NCBI RefSeq assembly: GCF_027497495.1 | Contig: NZ_CP114205.1 | Coordinates: 4,898,001-4,962,000, forward strand | Origin: Streptomyces tubercidicus | GTDB taxonomy: Bacteria; Actinomycetota; Actinomycetes; Streptomycetales; Streptomycetaceae | DNA length: 64,000 bases | Direction of reading: 5' to 3' | Shown: positions 11,155 through 18,788 of the stretch, piece by piece | How positions within the stretch are numbered: position 1 is the stretch's first letter | How the letters are laid out: the number at the start of each line of letters is the position of its first letter | Position numbers and translations under genes: made by a program | The notes under the pieces: generated by a model | The model's database searches: none | Told to the model about the DNA's origin: nothing | The model's input: only the letters and a program-made list of their open reading frames with translations

Positions 11155-12312
11155 ATGCGTTCCGGGAACGGCCGACATCGTCGCCCCCGTCAGGCACCGG
11201 CCATCTTTGTCACGGCAGGGGTGACCGGCGCCGGCATCGCCCTGCCCCTGCTCGGCGCGAGCGGTGCACACGCCGCCGACACCGCGACCTGGGACCGGGT
11301 CGCCCAGTGTGAGAGCGGCGGGGTGTGGAGCGCGGCGTCGGGCAACGGCTACTACGGCGGGCTCCAGCTCACCCAGGAGATGTGGGACAACTACGGCGGC
11401 TCGGCCTATGCCTCGCGCCCCGACTACGCCAGCCGTTCCCAGCAGATCGCCGTGGCCCAGTCGATCCTCGACGACCGCGGTCCCGACGCCTGGCCGAGCT
11501 GCGCGGTGAACGCGGGCCTGACCGGCGACGGCCAGGCCCCGGAGGTCGACCCGGGCAGCACCAGCACCCCGTCGCCCGCCCCGTCGGACTCCGCGGGCTC
11601 CCGCGACCCCTGGGACACCCCTGGTTCGTCCGACGGGCCCGACGGCACGGACGCGTCCGGGACGCACGACAAGCCCAGCGACGGCCCCAGCGACAAGCCG
11701 AGCCACCAGCCCGGCGACGAGGCCGGCGACGGCCCCAGCGACGGCCCCAGTGACGAGCCGAGCGGGCAGCCGTCCGACGCGACGCCCTCGCCGGACGCCT
11801 CGGACTCCGGCGAGCCCGGCCGGCCCGACGACGCGTCCACCAGCCCCGAGCCGTCCGACCCGGCGACGCCCGGCGACCAGGACGGCGACCGGGACGGCGA
11901 CCCGTCGCACTCCGCCGACCCGTCCGACGGCGCGACCGACGGCCCCTCGGTGGACCCGTCCACGGACCCGTCCGGCGGCGGCAGTCGCACGGATGGCACC
12001 GGCACTCCGCACAAGGTGCCCACCAAGGGCAAGCACCGCGGCGAGGCGGGCGACGGGGACGCCGGTAAGGACGGCGACGGCCGGTCCGGCGGCCGGCACG
12101 CCTCGCGCGGCGACGACGCGCACCGTACGGGCCCGGCGGCCGGCGGCGACTACACCGTGCGCCCGGGTGACAGCCTGTCAGCCATCGCCGCGGCCCACCG
12201 GCTGTCCGGCGGCTGGCACGCGCTCTACGACCGCAACGAGGGCGTCATCGGCTCCGACGCGGACCTGATCCAGCCCGGCCAGCGGCTCGATCTCGGGCGG
12301 AACGCAGGGTAG
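11155..12312 (+). CDS. Resuscitation-promoting factor, transglycosylase-LysM with Asp/Ser/Pro linker
   Basis: Secreted cell-wall lytic enzyme of the Rpf family, which cleaves peptidoglycan during spore germination and growth resumption. ATG 11155 follows GAAAGG. Signal peptide at residues ~1-41 (cleavage after SGAHA). Rpf catalytic domain at residues ~42-120 with ATWDRVAQCESGG (catalytic Glu, disulphide Cys) and NGYYGGLQL. A long acidic low-complexity linker follows (about 11540-12000), built from GPSD/KPSD/EPSG-like repeats. A C-terminal LysM wall-binding domain (YTVRPGDSLSAIA) ends at residue 385. It is the first of a tandem pair with the gene at 12742. Its own leader (10902-11154) shows no ydaO-type riboswitch. 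Confidence 0.93.
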   Translation: MRSGNGRHRRPRQAPAIFVTAGVTGAGIALPLLGASGAHAADTATWDRVAQCESGGVWSAASGNGYYGGLQLTQEMWDNYGGSAYASRPDYASRSQQIAVAQSILDDRGPDAWPSCAVNAGLTGDGQAPEVDPGSTSTPSPAPSDSAGSRDPWDTPGSSDGPDGTDASGTHDKPSDGPSDKPSHQPGDEAGDGPSDGPSDEPSGQPSDATPSPDASDSGEPGRPDDASTSPEPSDPATPGDQDGDRDGDPSHSADPSDGATDGPSVDPSTDPSGGGSRTDGTGTPHKVPTKGKHRGEAGDGDAGKDGDGRSGGRHASRGDDAHRTGPAAGGDYTVRPGDSLSAIAAAHRLSGGWHALYDRNEGVIGSDADLIQPGQRLDLGRNAG

Positions 12313-12519
12313 TTCGGCACCCTTCGCCCTCTTTTGGGAAAGTGAGACATGGGTCTCGTTGACTGTGGTGGGGTCCGGTGTGCTCAACACCGGCATACCG
12401 GGTCCCACCTGCGGATATGTGATCAACCTGAGATCAAAAACGGTCAACTTGGTCCAGATGGTGGGGTTTGAACCCCAAGGGGATTACTGCTTAACGTCAG
12501 GATCGCTCGCCAAAGCGAG

Positions 12520-12730
12520 CCCCTCGATCACACGCCGAATCCTGCCGGTGATCGAAGGCACTTGACGCGCAAGCGCCGAAGGCAGGAGCGGGGGACCCAA
12601 GGTTTGTGCCGGCCCCGCCCGTGAAAACGGGTCAACCGGCTTGGGGTGAAGCCATGTGCGTGCCGTGCACGTGGCCGGGCGACTCATCAGCCCGAACCCG
12701 ACAGCTCACCTCGTAGGCGTCGGTGAGGAA
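12520..12730 (+). ncRNA. ydaO-yuaA-type c-di-AMP riboswitch upstream of rpf
   Basis: The leader holds the conserved ydaO blocks in the right order: CGCCGAATCCTGCC (12534-12547), CGGGGGACCCAAGG (about 12590), GGGGTGAAGCC (about 12643), and near the 3' end CCCGACAGCTCACCTCGTAGGC (read in two parts, CCCGACAGCT then CACCTCGTAGGC, about 12697-12718). It ends just before the rpf start at 12742. Members of this class bind cyclic di-AMP and control wall hydrolases in actinobacteria; rpf genes are established targets in Streptomyces. Exact P1 boundaries are estimated. Confidence 0.9.
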
Positions 12731-12741
12731 ACGAACGAACC

Positions 12742-13419
12742 ATGCTGATCTTCAAGGGCAAGCACCGTCGTCCCTCCAAGGCCGTCCGCGTCGCCACCCT
12801 CGCCGGTGTCGCCGGTGCCGCCGTGGCCGTCCCGATGATGGGTGCCACCTCCGCCTCCGCCGCCTCCGTCGCGACCTGGGACAAGGTCGCCCAGTGCGAG
12901 TCCGGCGGCAACTGGTCGATCAACACCGGTAACGGCTACTACGGTGGCCTGCAGTTCTCCAACTCCAGCTGGGCCGCCGCCGGTGGCACCAAGTACGCGC
13001 CGCGCGCCGACCTGGCCACCAAGTCCCAGCAGATAGCCGCCGCCGAGAAGCTCCTCGCCATCCAGGGCCCGGGTGCCTGGAGCTGCGCCGGTGCGGGCAA
13101 CCTGACCTCCGGTGGCCCGGCCGCCGACGTCGACACCTCCGGCTCCGCGCAGACCAAGTCCGCGCCCAAGCAGGAGTCCGCGCCGAAGCAGGAGTCCAAG
13201 CCCGAGGTCAAGAAGGCCGCCCCGTCCGAGGACCGTGCCTCGCGCTCCACCGAGCGCAAGTCCACGGGTCACGGCAACTACACCGTCAAGGCGGGCGACA
13301 CCCTCGCCAAGATCGCCAAGGCTCACGGCACCGACTGGAAGTCCGTCTACAAGGCCAACAAGTCGGTCATCGGCGGCAACCCGAACCTGATCTTCCCCGG
13401 CCAGCAGCTCACCGTCTGA
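12742..13419 (+). CDS. rpfA: Resuscitation-promoting factor RpfA-like, transglycosylase-LysM
   Basis: Secreted muralytic enzyme, 225 residues, shorter than its upstream neighbour. ATG 12742 follows GTGAGGAAAC. Signal peptide to residue ~40 (TSASAA). Catalytic Rpf domain at residues 41-117 (VATWDKVAQCESGGNWS with the catalytic Glu; NGYYGGLQFSNSSW). A short Lys/Glu/Pro linker holds an imperfect KSAPKQESAPKQES repeat. A LysM domain (YTVKAGDTLAKIA) lies at the C-terminus. It is probably controlled by the c-di-AMP riboswitch in its leader: high c-di-AMP is expected to turn it off. The symbol follows the S. coelicolor rpfA arrangement from memory. Confidence 0.93.
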   Translation: MLIFKGKHRRPSKAVRVATLAGVAGAAVAVPMMGATSASAASVATWDKVAQCESGGNWSINTGNGYYGGLQFSNSSWAAAGGTKYAPRADLATKSQQIAAAEKLLAIQGPGAWSCAGAGNLTSGGPAADVDTSGSAQTKSAPKQESAPKQESKPEVKKAAPSEDRASRSTERKSTGHGNYTVKAGDTLAKIAKAHGTDWKSVYKANKSVIGGNPNLIFPGQQLTV

Positions 13420-13480
13420 GTCACCCACTCACCGGGGTCCCAGCGGGTCCGAGCGGCGGACCCTCTACCTCCGTGAGACC

Positions 13481-13528
13481 GCCCCGCCACGGCGCGCCCT
13501 TCCCCCCCCCCGCGCGCCGTGGCGGGGC
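13481..13528 (+). terminator. Strong hairpin terminator after rpfA
   Basis: GCCCCGCCACGGCGCG (13481-13496) pairs perfectly with CGCGCCGTGGCGGGGC (13513-13528) around a poly-C loop. It separates rpfA from the enolase promoter region (13529-13760). Confidence 0.85.
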
Positions 13529-13760
13529 TTCTCGTGTCCCGGACCGCACCCGGGGCAGCCCCGCCCGGTGGCAGTCCGCCGACCGGCGCTGTCCAGCGGC
13601 TTTCCCCGCTCGGTGAGCAATGTGCCAAACGTCCCGTGAACGGGGACTTCGGTAGGTATTCACCGGCCTTCCGTCCCACGGAGCGGGCCAAGGGCAGGCG
13701 GACGCGGCCGGGGCCGTTAGGCTCATGCGCAGAACGCCAGACACCCACGAAGGAGACAAC

Positions 13761-15047
13761 GTGCCGTCGATCGACGTCGTCGTAGCCCGCGAAATTCTCG
13801 ACTCGCGAGGTAATCCCACGGTCGAGGTCGAGGTCGGCCTCGACGACGGCAGCACCGGCCGTGCCGCCGTCCCGTCCGGCGCCTCCACCGGAGCCTTCGA
13901 GGCCATCGAGCTCCGCGACGGTGACCCCAACCGTTACCTGGGCAAGGGCGTCGAGAAGGCCGTCCTGGCCGTCATCGAGCAGATCGGCCCGGAGCTCGTC
14001 GGCTACGACGCCACCGAGCAGCGGCTGATCGACCAGGCCATGTTCGACCTGGACGCCACCGACAACAAGGGCTCGCTCGGCGCCAACGCCATCCTCGGCG
14101 TCTCCCTCGCCGTCGCGCACGCCGCCTCCGAGGCCAGCGACCTCCCGCTGTTCCGCTACCTCGGCGGCCCGAACGCGCACGTGCTGCCCGTCCCGATGAT
14201 GAACATCCTGAACGGCGGCTCGCACGCCGACTCCAACGTGGACATCCAGGAGTTCATGATCGCCCCGATCGGCGCGGAGTCCTTCTCCGAGGCGCTGCGC
14301 TGGGGCGCCGAGGTCTACCACACCCTCAAGAAGGTCCTGAAGGAGCGCGGCCTGTCCACCGGTCTCGGTGACGAGGGTGGCTTCGCCCCGAACCTGGGCT
14401 CCAACCGTGAGGCGCTCGACCTCATCCTGGAGGCCATCAAGCAGGCCGGTTACGCCCCCGGCCAGGACATCGCGCTCGCGCTGGACGTCGCCGCCTCCGA
14501 GTTCTACAAGGACGGCAAGTACCAGTTCGAGGGCAATGACCGCTCGGCCGCCGAGATGACCGAGTACTACGAGGAGCTGGTGGCGGCCTACCCGCTGGTC
14601 TCCATCGAGGACCCGCTGTTCGAGGACGACTGGGCCGGCTGGAAGGTCATCACCGACAAGCTCGGCGCCAAGGTCCAGCTCGTCGGCGACGACCTGTTCG
14701 TCACCAACCCCGAGCGCCTCGCCCGCGGCATCGAGGAGGGCTCCGCCAACGCGCTGCTGGTTAAGGTCAACCAGATCGGCTCGCTGACCGAGACCCTGGA
14801 CGCCGTCGAGCTGGCCCAGCGCAACGGCTTCAAGTGCATGATGTCGCACCGCTCCGGTGAGACCGAGGACGTCACCATCGCCGACCTCGCCGTCGCCACC
14901 AACTGCGGCCAGATCAAGACCGGCGCCCCGGCCCGCTCCGAGCGCGTCGCCAAGTACAACCAGCTGCTGCGCATCGAGGAGATCCTCGACGACGCCGCGG
15001 TCTACGCCGGCCGCTCCGCCTTCCCGCGCTTCCGCCACGGCAGCTGA
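13761..15047 (+). CDS. eno: Enolase
   Basis: Converts 2-phosphoglycerate to phosphoenolpyruvate in glycolysis; cytoplasmic, Mg-dependent, also an RNA-degradosome component in some bacteria. 428 residues, full length. The start is GTG 13761 after AAGGAG, not the upstream in-frame codon at 13725. Seen: N-terminal domain VVAREILDSRGNPTVEVEV, the flexible loop SGASTG, catalytic acids in GDEGGFAPN, the metal ligands (LDVAAS, SIEDPL, GDDLF), catalytic Lys in LVKVNQIG, and the C-terminal SHRSGETED signature. It has its own terminator downstream and a 230-base promoter region upstream. Confidence 0.98.
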   Translation: MPSIDVVVAREILDSRGNPTVEVEVGLDDGSTGRAAVPSGASTGAFEAIELRDGDPNRYLGKGVEKAVLAVIEQIGPELVGYDATEQRLIDQAMFDLDATDNKGSLGANAILGVSLAVAHAASEASDLPLFRYLGGPNAHVLPVPMMNILNGGSHADSNVDIQEFMIAPIGAESFSEALRWGAEVYHTLKKVLKERGLSTGLGDEGGFAPNLGSNREALDLILEAIKQAGYAPGQDIALALDVAASEFYKDGKYQFEGNDRSAAEMTEYYEELVAAYPLVSIEDPLFEDDWAGWKVITDKLGAKVQLVGDDLFVTNPERLARGIEEGSANALLVKVNQIGSLTETLDAVELAQRNGFKCMMSHRSGETEDVTIADLAVATNCGQIKTGAPARSERVAKYNQLLRIEEILDDAAVYAGRSAFPRFRHGS

Positions 15048-15117
15048 CGAAGGCGGCCCGCTGCCAGGCCGACAGGGCAGCAGGGGCTGAACGGGCGAGG
15101 TAATCGCCCCGCGCCCC

Positions 15118-15160
15118 GTACGTCCCCGGCGACGGTCCCGTACCGTTGCCGGGGACGTAC
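15118..15160 (+). terminator. Terminator after eno
   Basis: An 18-bp stem with one mismatch: GTACGTCCCCGGCGACGG (15118-15135) against CCGTTGCCGGGGACGTAC (15143-15160). It lies between eno and the septum-formation gene. Confidence 0.8.
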
Positions 15161-15203
15161 CTGCTTGAAGCAGTCAGGCGTCCGTCAGTGAAGGGGAGAC
15201 GAC

Positions 15204-15656
15204 GTGCCCGCGGACCGGTTCTCGACCGCGACCCGACTCAAGGCGCTCGGCGAACAGGCCGCCGCCCGCGTCTACCGCGCCCGCCCGCCCCGCCGCAACC
15301 GCCTCACCGGCCGTGCCGCCCTGCTGGCCCTGGTGATGTGCTCCCTGGTCGTCGCGCTCGCGTATCCCATAAGGCAGTACGTCTCCCAGCGCTCGGACAT
15401 CGCCGACCAGCGCCGCAGGGCGCAGGACGCTGGCGCCGCCCTGGACCGGCTGCGTGAGCAGAAGGCCCGCTGGCAGGACCCGGCGTACGTACGCCAGCAG
15501 GCCCGCCGGCATCTGCACTACGTCATGCCGGGCGAGGCCGGCTATATCGTCCCGGACGGCTCCGGCACCGTCTCCGCGCCCAAGGGGGCGCGGGCGGCGC
15601 AGCGCCCCTGGTACGAGAACCTGTGGAACGCGGTCGACGCGGCCGACAAACGCTAA
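15204..15656 (+). CDS. FtsB/DivIC-family septum formation protein
   Basis: Bitopic division protein that in other bacteria joins FtsL and FtsQ in the divisome. 150 residues from GTG 15204 behind GGGGAGAC. A basic cytoplasmic N-terminus (residues 1-35) leads to one membrane helix (LLALVMCSLVVALAYPI, ~36-54) and an extracytoplasmic coiled coil (SDIADQRRRAQDAGAALDRLREQ), then the DivIC pattern WQDPAYVRQQARRHLHYVMPGE. The family is small and the placement next to eno is the one seen in many actinobacteria. The C-terminal ~35 residues are variable. Confidence 0.9.
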   Translation: MPADRFSTATRLKALGEQAAARVYRARPPRRNRLTGRAALLALVMCSLVVALAYPIRQYVSQRSDIADQRRRAQDAGAALDRLREQKARWQDPAYVRQQARRHLHYVMPGEAGYIVPDGSGTVSAPKGARAAQRPWYENLWNAVDAADKR

Positions 15657-15761
15657 GGGCCGCCCCGGCTGCCCGTACCGCCGCCGGACGCCAGCCCGTA
15701 GTGTCGGGACCAGGCGGCCCGCCGCGCCGCCACTTCACCACCCACCTCACCGAAAGCGCAC

Positions 15762-16322
15762 ATGGACACGCCCCCGCCCCAGACCGAGCCCACCGAGCCC
15801 ACCGCCGCGGACATCGCCGCCTTCCGGGAGCAGCTGGGCCGCCCGCCCCGCGGGCTGCGCGCCATCGCGCACCGCTGCCCCTGCGGCCAGCCGGATGTCG
15901 TCGAGACGGCGCCGCGCCTGGAGGACGGCACGCCCTTCCCCACGCTCTACTACCTCACCTGCCCGCGCGCGGCCTCCGCGATCGGCACGCTGGAGGCCAA
16001 TGGCGTGATGAAGGAGATGACCGAGCGGCTGGCGGCCGACCCGGAGCTGGCCGCCGCCTACCGGGCCGCCCACGAGGACTACATCCGGCGGCGGGACGCC
16101 ATCGAGGTGCTGGCGGGCTTCCCGAGCGCGGGCGGTATGCCCGACCGCGTCAAGTGCCTGCATGTCCTCGTCGGGCACTCGCTGGCGGCCGGTCCGGGCG
16201 TCAACCCGCTCGGTGACGAGGCCCTCGCGATGCTGCCGGAGTGGTGGAAGAAGGGCCCGTGCGTGACCCCCTGCCAGGACGCCGGCGGAGCCCAGGACGC
16301 CCCCGAAGGAGACGCCACGTGA
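15762..16322 (+). CDS. DUF501 protein
   Basis: Conserved actinobacterial protein of unknown function, 186 residues. The DUF501 core (residues ~20-165) contains the Cys pair CPCGQPDVVETAPRL, TLYYLTCPRA and the pattern PDRVKCLHVLVGHSLAAG with invariant Cys/His residues that could bind a metal. It ends in TGA 16320-16322 inside the start of ppx (GTG 16319), so the two are translationally coupled. Family members nearly always sit between ftsB and ppx, which suggests a link to polyphosphate or cell-division physiology, but no function is proven. Confidence 0.92.
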   Translation: MDTPPPQTEPTEPTAADIAAFREQLGRPPRGLRAIAHRCPCGQPDVVETAPRLEDGTPFPTLYYLTCPRAASAIGTLEANGVMKEMTERLAADPELAAAYRAAHEDYIRRRDAIEVLAGFPSAGGMPDRVKCLHVLVGHSLAAGPGVNPLGDEALAMLPEWWKKGPCVTPCQDAGGAQDAPEGDAT

Positions 16323-17290
16323 AGCGGGTCGCCGCCATCGACTGCGGTACGAACTCCATCCGGCTGCTGGTCGCGGACTGCGACCCGGCGACCGGCGAGC
16401 TGAAGGACCTCGACCGCCGGATGGAGATCGTCCGGCTGGGCCAGGGCGTGGACCGCACCGGACGGCTGGCCCCCGAGGCGCTGGAGCGCACCTTCGCGGT
16501 CTGCCGGGAGTACGCCGCGGTGATCAAGGGCCTGGGCGCCGAACACCTCCGCTTCGTGGCGACCTCCGCCTCCCGGGACGCGGAGAACCGCGAGGACTTC
16601 GTCCGCGGCGTGGTGGACATCCTGGGCGTGGAGCCCGAGGTGATCACCGGCGACCAGGAGGCCGAGTTCTCCTTCGACGGCGCCACCAAGGAGCTCACCG
16701 GCCGCGCCGATCTGGCCCGCCCCTTCCTGGTGGTCGACATCGGCGGCGGCTCCACCGAGTTCGTCCTCGGCGACGACTCCGTACGCGCCGCCCGCTCGGT
16801 CGACGTCGGCTGCGTCCGGATGACCGAGCGCCATCTGGTGCACGGCGGCCAGATCAGCGACCCGCCCACGGACGGGCAGATCAAGGCCATCAAGGCCGAT
16901 ATCGCCGCGGCGCTGGACCGGGCCGAGGAGACCGTTCCGCTGCGCGAGGCGGCCACCCTGGTGGGCCTGGCCGGCTCGGTGACCACGGTCTCCGCGATCG
17001 CGCAGGGCCTTGAGCGGTACGAGCCCGAGGTGCTGCACCACTCCCGGATCTCCCTGGCGACGGTCCGCGAGGTCACCGGCCGGCTGCTGTCCTCCACCCA
17101 CGCCGAGCGCGCGGCCATCCCGGTCATGCACCCGGGCCGGGTCGATGTGATCGCCGCGGGTGCGCTCGTACTGCTGTCGATCATGGAGCGGACGGGCGCC
17201 GCGGAGGTCGTCGTCAGCGAGCACGACATCCTGGACGGCATCGCCTTCAAGGTGGCAGAGGCGGCCGAGAAGGAGAAGAGCAGGGACTGA
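16319..17290 (+). CDS. ppx: Exopolyphosphatase / pppGpp phosphohydrolase family (Ppx/GppA)
   Basis: Hydrolyses terminal phosphates of polyphosphate or of pppGpp. 323 residues from GTG 16319, overlapping the DUF501 stop by four bases. ASKHA-fold phosphate loops are visible: AAIDCGTNSIRLLVAD (residues 4-19) and VDIGGGSTEFVLG (near 140). The mid-region GLAGSVTTVSAIAQGL and the C-terminal HDILDGIAFKVAE complete the family pattern. The protein lacks the extra HD-like C-terminal domains of the longer E. coli Ppx. It is probably co-transcribed with ftsB and DUF501. Confidence 0.94.
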   Translation: MKRVAAIDCGTNSIRLLVADCDPATGELKDLDRRMEIVRLGQGVDRTGRLAPEALERTFAVCREYAAVIKGLGAEHLRFVATSASRDAENREDFVRGVVDILGVEPEVITGDQEAEFSFDGATKELTGRADLARPFLVVDIGGGSTEFVLGDDSVRAARSVDVGCVRMTERHLVHGGQISDPPTDGQIKAIKADIAAALDRAEETVPLREAATLVGLAGSVTTVSAIAQGLERYEPEVLHHSRISLATVREVTGRLLSSTHAERAAIPVMHPGRVDVIAAGALVLLSIMERTGAAEVVVSEHDILDGIAFKVAEAAEKEKSRD

Positions 17291-17331
17291 CCTGCGCTGA
17301 TGCGGTGACGAGGTACCTCGGGCCGCACCTG

Positions 17332-17378
17332 CTACGGCCCCGTGCACCGCCGGCACCCGGCGGCGCACGGGGCCGTAG
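17332..17378 (+). terminator. Terminator after ppx
   Basis: A 22-base stem with one mismatch: CTACGGCCCCGTGCACCG continuing CCGG (17332-17353), against its complement ending GGGGCCGTAG (17357-17378), with a 3-base loop. It ends the ftsB-DUF501-ppx unit. Confidence 0.85.
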
Positions 17379-17623
17379 CTCGTGCACCGCGGGATGACCG
17401 GGAAGCACCGGGACACCGGGAGGCACCGGGCACCGGGAAGTGGGGCGCGGAATTACCCTGGACCGTATACGGGGGAACGGCACTCGAAGCCGAACGGCGG
17501 CCGCGATGCAGCGGCGGAGTGCATGCCCATACGTCACCGGTTGTGCGTCATGGCACGCCGTCGCACGTCGCTGCACGCGACCCGAAGCGGCAATGGGCTA
17601 CGTCCACAGGCGGTGAGGACACC

Positions 17624-18337
17624 ATGTGGAATGCGATCAAGCGCAAACGGCACGCACGTCATCCGGAACCGGAAGAGCCGCAAGTACGGGATGAACCGAA
17701 AGCAGCGGCAGAAGCGGCGGACATCGTGTGTGACCGCTGCAAGCGGTCCGTGTTGCAAGACGACAGCGACGGATGGAACGTCGTCCTGGACAAGGGATAT
17801 GCGGTCGGGTTTCTGTGCCCGGACTGTCAGACGGCGGAGGAGAACGCCGAGGCCGAGGTGCATGAGGCGACCCTGGACTACGGCGCTGGCCAGATGGATG
17901 AGGACGGCCGCGTCCGGTGGCCGCAGAAGGGTTCCTCCCACAGCATCGCGGTCGGAGGCCATGGTGCGATGCGGGAGAACAAGGCCATCCACCTGCTGGT
18001 CTCCCTGGAGCCCCCGGTGCTGCATGTCGCCGTCGGGCCGCAGTCGGACGCACGGCTGAGCGCGCTGTTCGAAAACGAGGTGTGCAGGAAGGCCGTCCAC
18101 GAGGAGATGTCGCGCAAGGGAGCAGAGCCCGGGACCCGGGACCTCGCGTACCTGGTGGACAGTGACATGGACGCCACCGAGGTCTGGGTGGTGGAGGACC
18201 AGGCGATGGCGGTCGGCGGGGCCGGCGCGCACAAGCTGCTGGTCATCTGCTCTCCGGACATCGACCCGTACCTCCTCGGCACGTTCGCGCCGGAGTACGC
18301 CGACTCGATGCGCGAGGCGATCCACGCGCAACGATGA
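17624..18337 (+). CDS. Unknown protein with two CxxC pairs
   Basis: I do not recognise this gene. 237 residues from ATG 17624 (MWNAIKRKRHARHPEPEE), with GGTGAGG upstream; the frame is open earlier but has no protein character. A basic N-terminus is followed by CDRCKRSV (about residue 48) and LCPDCQTAEE (about 75), a likely zinc-ribbon pair. A compact alpha/beta region (residues 100-237) with LLVSLEPPVLHVAVGP and AYLVDSDMDATEVWVVEDQAM has no enzymatic motif that I can see. Third-position GC is slightly lower than in the flanking housekeeping genes. It is flanked by terminators on both sides, so it is monocistronic. Confidence 0.75.
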   Translation: MWNAIKRKRHARHPEPEEPQVRDEPKAAAEAADIVCDRCKRSVLQDDSDGWNVVLDKGYAVGFLCPDCQTAEENAEAEVHEATLDYGAGQMDEDGRVRWPQKGSSHSIAVGGHGAMRENKAIHLLVSLEPPVLHVAVGPQSDARLSALFENEVCRKAVHEEMSRKGAEPGTRDLAYLVDSDMDATEVWVVEDQAMAVGGAGAHKLLVICSPDIDPYLLGTFAPEYADSMREAIHAQR

Positions 18338-18348
18338 CGGACACCCGG

Positions 18349-18387
18349 TGCGGCAGGGGTCGGCAACGGCCTCTGCCGCACGGCTTT
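18349..18387 (+). terminator. Rho-independent terminator with T-run
   Basis: GTGCGGCAGGGG pairs with CCTCTGCCGCAC (one mismatch), followed by GGCTTTTT, unusual for this GC-rich genome in having a proper T-tract. It ends the CxxC protein gene. Confidence 0.85.
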
Positions 18388-18465
18388 TTGAGCGGGCGGG
18401 ACGGCCGTCCGGGCGGGCTTCAGGGGGCTTCGGGAGGTCTCGCGGACGGGTCAGCGAAGAAAGTT

Positions 18466-18481
18466 CGTGAAATCCTTCACA
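18466..18481. promoter_or_regulatory. Rex-type operator (ROP), distal site
   Basis: CGTGAAATCCTTCACA matches the Streptomyces Rex consensus TGTGAA-N4-TTCACA at 11 of 12 arm positions and is embedded in TTC...GAA flanks. It lies about 310 bases upstream of the NADH dehydrogenase start. Rex is the NADH/NAD redox sensor that represses respiratory genes. Confidence 0.65.
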
Positions 18482-18737
18482 TGAAAAAGCCTCCCGTTGG
18501 ACGAACAATCTGATCGTCCGACCCTCATTCGAAGGTTCTGGGCCTTCTGGACCCGGAGAATGCGTGGTGGCCGGTCCGGCGGCGGAGCGCTCACCGAGGG
18601 GGTGGTTCGGCCGTCCGGCGGGCCACAATCCCTGATCAACGCGGGTCTCCAACGCCTTGCGCCGTACAGTGGTTCCGCATTGGACTATGGCGTCGGTCAC
18701 GGAAGCGGCGGAGTGTAGCAGATGCCCCCCGCGTGCT

Positions 18738-18753
18738 TGTGAAGGGGCTCACG
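18738..18753. promoter_or_regulatory. Rex-like operator, proximal site
   Basis: TGTGAAGGGGCTCACG has a perfect left arm and 4 of 6 positions of the right arm of the Rex consensus. It lies 35 bases before the ndh start, where a repressor would block transcription. Confidence 0.5.
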
Positions 18754-18788
18754 AGCGACCCCCCATGTGGGGGTGGATACTCGATTGC

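Noticed and set aside
12359..12565. 68-residue open frame in the rpf leader
   Set aside because: It runs into the conserved blocks of the c-di-AMP riboswitch; no ribosome site or homology.
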